From: Hondaea fermentalgiana
Taxonomy: Eukaryota; Sar; Bigyra; Thraustochytrida; Thraustochytriidae
Direction: 5' to 3'
Assembly (NCBI GenBank): GCA_014084085.1
Contig: NPFB01000023.1
Coordinates: 8,344 to 21,046 of the forward strand
Length of the DNA: 12,703 nucleotides
Notes under the pieces: generated by a model
Seen by the model: the letters and a program-made list of their open reading frames with translations, nothing else
What the model was told of the DNA's origin: nothing
Databases searched by the model: none
Part shown: positions 7,496-12,703 of the stretch, piece by piece
Position numbering within the stretch: the stretch's first letter is position 1
Layout: every line of letters begins with the position of its first letter
Position numbers and translations under genes: made by a program

Positions 7496-8127
7496 TCAGC
7501 GCGACGTTGCGCCACAAAGCTACGAGTCAGAGCGGCTCATCGTCGGGGTTAGTTGAACCGTTGAACGCGCGTCCTCAGCTCCGCCTCACTTGCCACGAGC
7601 GGTGTGTTTGGGACATGAACTTAATATCCTCTTGCCTTGATCTTGAGACGAGTTTCTGCCCGCGATCGCGAGGGCATATAAGTCCGCGGCGACTCTTTCG
7701 TCAAGTCTACGCGCCGCTCGCGAGTAGCCAGATGCCGTCCTGTGCTTTTAGTATCCCAGTCCGCGCAAGACTCTGTACAACGTGGCGTCTCGAAAGCGCA
7801 TCCTCGAACTTGGGAGCGCGTCCTCGAAATTCATGTTGAGAGAATCTCAAAAGCACAAGTGGAAGAGCGCGACTGAAAACATATGCTGCACGAAAATTTA
7901 AAAACGCATTGCGCTATCCGAAAACCTCTGGGGTTGCTCTCGAATCGCAGATCATATTTCATTGGCTGTGAACTCTTCTTTACGGGATTAGCTAGTTGGC
8001 GGGCAGGCGCTCGGCTTCGAACGTTCTACTTTATTACCGGCGTCTCGAGCGCGAACGACCCCGCCGAATTGCAGCCCTAGGTTCCTTCGTTTCACCGGTC
8101 GACTTGCTCTTCCCTTCTCGAGCATGC
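7496..8127. other. Spacer without a supportable gene
   Basis: Only short, non-distinctive frames are present on either strand. The piece around 7798-7840 contains two near-repeats of CGCATCCTCGAACTTGGGAG / CGCGTCCTCGAAATTCATG, which read on the minus strand as MNFEDALPSS and related peptides. The likeness to the start of the next gene (MNFSSSQ) is too short to interpret. Confidence 0.4.
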
Positions 8128-8787
8128 TCAATCTTTTTGCTGCTTGATGATTCTCGCGACTTTTTGCACCTCAGTTTGCACTCTATCAACTTTCTCGAGC
8201 ACCATTTGCATGGCAAAGACATGGCCAGGACTAGTCTTAATGATTCGCGCGACTTGTTGCACTTCATCCTGGACTTTGTTAATTTCTTGAATCACGTTTT
8301 GCATGACAAGACCATGGCCTACACTAGTATTCACTACAATACCATAAACGTCAGACAAAACGGTAATGATAGTAAGCACCTGTACTGCGTCAATGTCTTG
8401 ACGCGATATAAGCCAGGAAATACTAACGAGAATCAGCTCCTTCGCTGGACGGATCCACAATAGATGATTGTCGACCTGAAGACTTTTAGAAAGAACGTCA
8501 ATGCTATGAAGCTCTTGAATCAGATGGTGAAAACCAACAATGAGACCCAGCGGAGAACTGCGTGAAAGTTGCAGGAAGAAAGAGAAACTCCACGCAACGC
8601 AGGTCATATCCGACCTTTTGCTACAGACGACGCCATAAAAGCACGCGACGCTTGACAGGAGAAACATTAAATGAATGACACTGAGTACAATTTCCATCTC
8701 GGACCGCCATTCTGCCATTTCGACATCCCATTTGTAGAGAAGCTCAACGGGGCTGTGAGACGAGAGTTGAGATGAAGAAAAATTCAT
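8128..8787 (-). CDS. Hypothetical membrane protein with two C-terminal 31-residue heptad-like repeats
   Basis: A 219-residue ORF. I place the start at the ATG at 8787 (context AAACCATGA, like the confident genes here), although the frame stays open 22 codons further upstream. After a Ser-rich N-terminus comes LLYKWD (about residues 16-21), then hydrophobic stretches at about 32-54 and 62-86, and two weaker ones near 115-130 and 135-152, so two to four membrane passes are plausible. The C-terminus has two tandem 31-residue repeats, each ending VQxEVQxVARIIK, with hydrophobic residues at heptad-like spacing that predict helix or coiled coil, then a basic end. I recognise no family. Codon use is less GC-biased than in the PTPA–TIP41 gene, which fits a young, lineage-restricted gene. 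In-frame conservation between the two repeats supports real coding. A membrane anchor with a coiled-coil tail for self-association is inference. Confidence 0.5.
   Translation of the reverse strand: MNFSSSQLSSHSPVELLYKWDVEMAEWRSEMEIVLSVIHLMFLLSSVACFYGVVCSKRSDMTCVAWSFSFFLQLSRSSPLGLIVGFHHLIQELHSIDVLSKSLQVDNHLLWIRPAKELILVSISWLISRQDIDAVQVLTIITVLSDVYGIVVNTSVGHGLVMQNVIQEINKVQDEVQQVARIIKTSPGHVFAMQMVLEKVDRVQTEVQKVARIIKQQKD
8143..8328 (-). repeat. 93-bp tandem repeat, two copies, encoding 31 residues each
   Basis: Copy one is 8143-8235 and copy two 8236-8328; both end in ACTAGT on the plus strand. Many differences fall at degenerate codon positions, while the encoded helix pattern (I/V at heptad-like positions, VQxEVQ, VARIIK) is kept. 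No insertion or deletion is seen between the copies. Together this suggests protein-level constraint. Confidence 0.85.
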
Positions 8788-8856
8788 GGTTTCTGCGTTG
8801 CAAATCTTTCGGTGATCACTCTGTCTATTTTCGATACTTTGCCGAGCAAGCAAGAG

Positions 8857-9135
8857 TTAGAGATTTGCTAAATTTTTGGTCTTCGCCTTCGGGGTTTGCT
8901 CAATATTTGCACAGCTGCCCAGAAATTCTTCGAGAATAGACAGCGCACGGTCACGATATCTCAACTGTTGAGCAAAGTAGCTCATCCAGTTCAGATCGCC
9001 AAGGCTCAGGACTAAAATTTGGCCACCATCCGTTTGAAATAAAGAGAGAATGAACTGGACCAGTCCTGTTTCGTCCAATTTTGGTGGAACATATTTGGCG
9101 AGCGCGAGCACCGGCGTGACTTGACCGCGTGGACT
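8857..9135 (-). pseudogene. C-terminal fragment of an unidentified protein, same frame as the 219-residue gene
   Basis: Minus-strand frame open from 9135 to a TAA at 8859-8857. It reads as natural-looking protein: LAKYVPPKLDETGLVQFILS, then a Leu-rich part, LNWMSYFAQQLRYRD, SILEEFLGSC and a basic tail. It has no good start codon: the first Met in frame is only about 40 residues from the end, and GTG at 9111 would have to be used otherwise. The upstream end lies inside repeat unit D (9098-9215), which may have cut it. It is in the same frame as the next ORF, with only the TAA and 69 more bases before the ATG at 8787, so the pair could be one gene broken by a stop. It could also be the last exon of a spliced gene. 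Confidence 0.35.
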
Positions 9136-9215
9136 CTACTTGTTACCTCGTACCTTTTCAAACCAAGAAAAATGGACCTTGGTCAGTCGTGCTTGACCAT
9201 AGAGCATGACCAGCT
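9098..9215 (+). repeat. Repeat unit D (plus orientation) of the DLGQS family
   Basis: Plus-strand sequence here matches the reverse complement of unit A (about 9491-9620) over roughly 115 bases: a GC-rich start (GCGAGCGCGAGCACCGGCGTGAC), CTACTTGTT, a T/C-rich stretch, then CCAAGAAAAATGGACCTTGG. From the ATG at 9172 it encodes MDLGQSCLTIEHDQ, clearly related to the motif in units A-C. The codon run CAG followed by GTACGG near 9250 would be a reasonable splice donor. With unit A it forms a diverged inverted repeat whose outer ends are about 520 bp apart. Confidence 0.65.
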
Positions 9216-9430
9216 GTCTGATGCAACAGCAGATCCAACTCCGACATGCAGGTACGGTGATTATGCTTCTCGTGCGCCTCTTTCCATTGTGCTTGAAGCA
9301 GCGAGAGCTAACCATCAAGCGCAGGAAGATGCGAGAGGAGGGAGGTGTGGAAGCGAAAGGAAGGGAGCGCCCCTACCACAGCGGCTTTCAGTAGCCGTTG
9401 ATCCTTTGTACCAATGGCAATGTGGCTCTA

Positions 9431-9702
9431 GCAGAGAAAATAGTCTGTGCTCTAAAGACCTGCGTGTGCTTGCATTACCATAAGAGTTAAACTGCTGTTC
9501 ATTCTCCACGGTCAAGCGCGATTGACCACCAAGGTCCATCTTTCTTGGAATAAAGAGTAAATGATGATATAGAACAAGAAGGGTGGACGTGTTCATGTGA
9601 CGCTCGCGCCCCTGCTCGCTAGGCCTAGTTCTCTTCTTCTGAAAGTTGGATGATGCCGCTAAACAGCCTTTCCTTTAGTACAGAGCCGTTGCCTTGACAG
9701 TG
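9431..9702 (-). repeat. 272-bp tandem repeat, copy A
   Basis: Nearly identical to the next 272-bp copy, read on the minus strand in the order stop-proximal peptide, GC-rich block, ATG, T-rich stretch, DLGGQS motif. Here an ORF starts at ATG 9596 (minus) and runs 93 codons to 9315 through DLGGQSRLTVENEQQF and SYGNAST. Upstream in the same copy a peptide GSVLKERLFSGII...SEEEN ends at a stop near 9624. I do not recognise either peptide. Whether the ORF is expressed is unknown; its tail past the repeat is Pro/Ser/Leu-rich and may be chance. Confidence 0.75.
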
Positions 9703-9966
9703 GCAGCGAAAATAGCCTGTGCTCTAAAGACCTGTGTGTGCTTGCATTCCCATAAGAGTCAAACTCCTGTCCATTTTCCACGGTCAAGCGCGATTGACCA
9801 CCAAGATCCACAAATCTTGGAATTTATAAAAGAGTAAATCATGGTAGGCCTATAGAACAACCAGGGTGGACGTGTTCATGAGACGTTCGCGCCCCTGTTC
9901 ACTAGTTCTCTTCTTCCGAATGTTGGATGATGCCGCTAAACAGCCTTCCCTTCAGTACAGAGCCGC
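9703..9966 (-). repeat. 272-bp tandem repeat, copy B (degenerate reading frame)
   Basis: Matches copy A with scattered substitutions and a few small insertions. The landmark GTCAAGCGCGATTGACCACC is at 9783 here and 9511 in copy A, a period of 272. The frame equivalent to the copy A ORF is broken: TAG follows nine codons after the ATG, and the insertion near 9821 shifts the frame before the motif. The motif itself (DLGGQSRLTVENGQEF, then SYGNAST) is intact in its own frame. Copy B is therefore a decayed copy or an exon reached by splicing. Confidence 0.75.
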
Positions 9967-10240
9967 AGGACGCGATGCCCGAGCGCCCGCGCTTGCTAGC
10001 GATATTATACACGACTGCAAATGACACTTGCAATAGGATGAAGGGTGGCAGTAGAGAAGGCTTGTTGCTTTGGAATGGACGCTCGCCTGGCTGTCCATTC
10101 TCGATGCTCAAGCGAGATTGACCAAGGTCCAGTGCTCTTCCTGTAAAAGGGTAAAAAAAGACAAGTAGGGCGGTGCGCCCAAGTGACGCGCGCCACCGCT
10201 CGCTAGCTGGATGAGTCCACGATTGGCAATGGCCGTCCAT
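9902..10240 (-). CDS. Hypothetical 112-residue protein of the DLGQS repeat family (unit C)
   Basis: Minus-strand ORF from ATG 10240 (context GAAAAATGGA) to TAG 9902. It contains repeat unit C at about 10091-10215 and is the only copy with an uninterrupted frame joining both conserved peptides: ALDLGQSRLSIENGQ near residues 36-50 and CGSVLKGRLFSGIIQHSEEEN at the end, matching GSVLKERLFSGII of copy A. Between them is a hydrophobic stretch (PPFILLQVSFAVVYNIA) that could cross a membrane. Just before the first motif the DNA reads TTTTTTTACCCTTTTACAG, an excellent intron acceptor, so the first third may be intron and the true start elsewhere. Divergent from the plus-strand gene at 10329, 88 bp away. 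No family recognised. Confidence 0.35.
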   Translation of the reverse strand: MDGHCQSWTHPASERWRASLGRTALLVFFYPFTGRALDLGQSRLSIENGQPGERPFQSNKPSLLPPFILLQVSFAVVYNIASKRGRSGIASCGSVLKGRLFSGIIQHSEEEN

Positions 10241-10328
10241 TTTTCGGAGACGCAACCAATTCTAAGCAATCAAGGGCCGTCCAGGTCCAAACCTCTAACT
10301 CTTGATATCTCGGCCGAAAATAGGTAGC

Positions 10329-10722
10329 ATGGGTACTGCCCCATCTCAAATCTCGGCTCCATCTCAAATCTCGACTCCGAGCGCCTCGGAGGTTCTTTAC
10401 AACTGGGACTTGTTTACGCTAGAACTAGAGACAGACGGGAAGAGAGCACAGAAGAGTCCTCAGGAGGGATACAATTCAGACTTCGGATGGATCCTTTTCC
10501 CGCTATTCGTTTTTTCCATTACACAAGCTCGGTCCGTGGGTGATTTTATATGTCTGGTCGTCTTCGTTAATTCGTTAATTATCTGGTAAGCAAGGGCCCA
10601 CTTGGTCTTTTTGCTGCTGTTCAAAGCTTAGGACGTCATCATTGCAGTGGGTGCGACTTGTGTCACACGCCTTGATTGTGTTGCAATGCGCATTGCGGTT
10701 CGCACGATGGGTAGGTGCCTAG
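10329..10722 (+). CDS. Hypothetical small membrane protein, N-terminus like the 219-residue protein (two-exon model)
   Basis: ATG at 10329 (AGCATGGG) opens a frame of 86 codons to a TAA at 10587-10589. That stop overlaps a good splice donor, CTG|GTAAGC. Removing 46 nt (10586-10631, ending TTCAAAGCTTAG) keeps the frame open for another 30 codons to TAG at 10722, giving about 115 residues. The N-terminus is MGTAPSQIS with a duplicated short SQIS segment, then SASEVLYNWD, similar to SPVELLYKWD near the start of the 219-residue protein. Two hydrophobic stretches follow (WILFPLFVFSI and FICLVVFVNSLII). Gly2 with Ser6 fits an N-myristoylation pattern, only weak evidence. Function unknown. The unspliced 86-residue form is the alternative. 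Confidence 0.4.
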
Positions 10723-11199
10723 GTCCTACACTGCGTGTTGCATGGTCCTACAGCAGTTTACCACCTGGTGTTAAGGTGCTGGGTAGCTCATCGTGACGAG
10801 CATCGTCAAAAAAAATCTTATCATAACAGGCAGAACAAAAACCTGTAATCATGTAGCAAATATCCTGGGTGTGTACCGTCGTGCTATACATCCCTGAGTC
10901 ATTTTTTGCGTCCTTAGCATCAGACAATTGGCGGCACTTTGGAAAAGAAGGGGGGCACTCTTTTCTAGTGTGAACCCTTTTTTGGGTCAGCTTCACGTAT
11001 TTGTAACTCCAGGGTTTTAAGCACAAGCAATTGACCCCCATTTTCAGGCAGCACCTTGAAAGGCACTTTTTTTTTTTGCGTGACCCCCTTTTTAAGGGGT
11101 AGGTGCACGACGCCCCGGACAAAATTTATCAATGCAAGTTCGCCATCGAGATCCAGCACTGCTGACATCGAGATTGAGACCTTCGAAATTTGAGCTAGA
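10723..11199. other. Uncharacterised stretch, possibly decayed coding DNA
   Basis: A minus-strand frame ending at 10748 reads KCRQLSDAKDAKNDSG, then TVHTQDICYMITGFCSACYD. It looks protein-like and is Cys-containing (ECPPSFPKC, CYMITGFCSAC), but has no strong start and matches no family I know. Another minus frame reads VLPENGGQLLVLKTLELQI and ends after DPKKGSH. The switch between frames falls around homopolymers, including an eleven-base T run on the plus strand at about 11068-11078. This fits a frameshifted relic but does not prove one. Confidence 0.25.
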
Positions 11200-11595
11200 C
11201 TAAAATTCTCGAAAGTTATCAAATGTGTTGGGAAATGGAAATGACGTGAGCAGACAGCAGCGCCACAGAAGTGGTGAAGTAAACTTGGCACCCATGGGAA
11301 GTCTATTGTAGACTTGCCGTGCCGACAACCATCCAATCTCGGCAGCCACTAGTTCGTGCGACATTAAGGTAAGTCTAACATCGCTCAGAACACGAACTAG
11401 CACGGCCAAAAGATTTGTGATCATCAAGCTCTTCACTACATCCTCGAGACGCCTTTTAAGGTGGGGAGAAACATCGATCCTCACCACCAGACAAGTTCGT
11501 CTCAGCAGAACCGAAACTCCCCAGACATTCCTAGCGTACTTACTGTTAGGCATACTAGCAATCCATTTGAACCCACATACTTCATAAAATGACAT
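11200..11595 (-). CDS. Hypothetical 131-residue protein or paralogous fragment
   Basis: Minus-strand ORF from ATG 11595. The segment from about residue 30 to 85 (LLRRTCLVVRIDVSPHLKRR, EDVV, LLAVLVRVLSDV) lines up by eye with the middle of the 219-residue protein (WIRPAKELILVSISWLISRQ, DIDAV, VLTIITVLSDV): same order and spacing of hydrophobic stretches and the shared VLSDV. It lacks the LYxWD start and the heptad repeats. A strong donor-like GTAAGT lies in the ORF (after codons for MPN), so the start may be a short exon. I read it as a third member or fragment of the local family; the likeness is weak enough to be chance. Confidence 0.3.
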   Translation of the reverse strand: MSFYEVCGFKWIASMPNSKYARNVWGVSVLLRRTCLVVRIDVSPHLKRRLEDVVKSLMITNLLAVLVRVLSDVRLTLMSHELVAAEIGWLSARQVYNRLPMGAKFTSPLLWRCCLLTSFPFPNTFDNFREF

Positions 11596-12703
11596 GACTC
11601 CAAACTCTAAAAGAAAGTTGTAGACCTTGTGTCGAGCGTGCCATCTTCAATGGACCTCGGAGCAGCGCTCTTGTCATCGCTACGTCGTCAGTGGAGATGG
11701 AACGCTTCGCTTTACTTTGCGCGCGCGTGCAGAGCTCCTATCTGCCTGCTGACCCCCCTTCCCCTTCTTGCTTTCCATCCTTCCGACAACTTGACGTGCG
11801 CCTTCGATCGACCGATGCTGATTGATCTGGCTCGCTGAGCGGGACGCTTTCGCGCCCTCTCACTTCTTCCGCACAACGCCTGGCTGATGGACAGAGCAGG
11901 CCGTGCGCGGGAAAATTGCTCTGCGAGTTGTCGTTGGCCTGCTTCCACAGCTGGACTGGCTGCTTCGCGCGAGTTGGTTGACGCTTTTTACCGAGATCAT
12001 AAAGAGAAGAATCTGGCCGGGGGAGGGCTTGTTTTTAAAAAGGGCAGCTGCTGCTGCCACTGGTGGGCGCGCGTCCGTTCCCGATAGACCGTTTGTTTGC
12101 TTTGTCGTTTCTTTCTTCGTTTGCAGAGTCGATAGGCTAATTGACTGATAGGCACTCTGGCGCATCAGCCAGTACATAAACCTCGTGAAAGAGCTGCCAG
12201 GCTCGGTCGGTCCGCGCAACGAGTTGGCGCGGCAGGCTCGTTTGCGCGGCAGGCTCGTTTGGCGACTCACTCTCAGCAGCCTGCTGCGCCAACAGCCAGG
12301 CGCGACAGCCGCACACACTTTCATCGTTTACTTCGATTTACACTGTTACCTCCTAATCGCTCCTGTCATCCCCCCTTCGCCTTCCAGGCCGCTTTCCTTT
12401 TCCTTCAGGCCCATCACCACTCGCGGATGCAGTGAGGGGGGAAAGGCTGCGGACGGACGGGCTCGGGCGACGTGTGCACGCTGGACACGTGGTACACGCC
12501 GGAGAACGGCCGCCAGCCATTGGCAGTGCGATGTGCACGCGCACACACCCACCCGAATTTATATGGAGAGAAGAAGGGCTTCGGAAAAAATGTGCAGCGC
12601 GCGCAGCATACAGTTCTTGTTTTACCCCCTCCAGCAGAACCACATTGGGCCCTTTGTACATGGTAGGCCCATACAAGGGAGTATTCTGGAACTTTTATCC
12701 CCT
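11596..12703. other. Right-hand spacer without a supportable gene
   Basis: Frames on both strands are short to medium, with Arg/Ser/Pro-rich translations and no recognisable domain. Around 12100-12125 the plus strand has a textbook acceptor-like tract (TTTCTTTCTTCGTTTGCAG), but all three frames stop within 25 bases after it, so at most it would belong to a non-coding or leader exon. A 17-bp direct repeat lies at 12227. No tRNA, rRNA or CRISPR-like structure was seen. Confidence 0.5.
12227..12260. repeat. 17-bp direct tandem repeat, two copies
   Basis: GCGCGGCAGGCTCGTTT occurs twice back to back without mismatch (12227-12243 and 12244-12260). No role is visible. Confidence 0.9.

Noticed and set aside
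9431..9966. CRISPR-like direct repeats
   Set aside because: The copies are 272 bp units without short regular repeats and spacers, and the context is eukaryotic.
11629..11838. Plus-strand frame containing MDLGAALLSS, superficially like the DLGQS motif
   Set aside because: Only MDLG is shared, and the rest does not align with units A-D in DNA or protein.
12095..12150. Strong splice-acceptor-like tract TTTCTTTCTTCGTTTGCAG on the plus strand
   Set aside because: All three frames meet a stop within about 25 bases, and no upstream coding exon is recognisable; it may be chance or part of a non-coding leader.
12640..12690. Imperfect inverted repeat (CCCTTTGTACATGG / CCATACAAGGG) near the right edge
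   Set aside because: The match is short and imperfect, with a two-base loop, and no gene ends here, so it is not a supportable terminator or element end.

Overview
The window looks like nuclear DNA of a unicellular eukaryote. The two confident genes encode eukaryotic-type proteins. Their starts sit in A/C-rich, Kozak-like contexts (AACCATGG, AAGAATGG), one is interrupted by a GT–AG spliceosomal intron, and coding DNA is GC-rich at third positions. Gene-dense stretches alternate with low-complexity GC-rich spacers. A stramenopile protist such as a thraustochytrid would fit, but this is an inference from style; no lineage marker is present.

Left edge (1-251): on the minus strand, the first 71 codons of a secreted, cysteine-rich protein run off the window, directly behind a CTT/AAG microsatellite. 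From 252 to 2787 there is no convincing gene, only GC-rich simple repeats, a 15-bp tandem repeat and unrecognised spacer.

Core (2788-6220): two convergent, confident genes. The plus-strand gene (2788-4833) is a single-exon fusion of two PP2A regulators that are normally separate proteins. An N-terminal phosphotyrosyl phosphatase activator domain (PTPA/Rrd) is joined by an Ala/Ser/Thr/Gly-rich linker to a complete C-terminal TIP41/TIPRL domain. It is the most notable find. The minus-strand gene (6220-5052, one 170-nt intron) encodes a 332-residue nitronate monooxygenase / 2-nitropropane dioxygenase family flavoprotein ending in SRL, a type 1 peroxisomal targeting signal. Its upstream region is rich in simple repeats.

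Right half (about 7270-11600): a different landscape, less GC-rich, with no family I recognise. It holds a 219-residue membrane protein ending in two 31-residue heptad-like repeats, an upstream same-frame ORF fragment, and relics resembling the heptad region. It also holds four diverged copies of a repeat unit (three on the minus strand, one inverted) that preserve an encoded motif close to DLGGQSRLTVENGQ, and a divergent plus-strand gene whose N-terminus resembles the 219-residue protein. I read it as a locally duplicating, partly decayed, lineage-specific gene cluster. From 11596 to the right edge I see no supportable gene.
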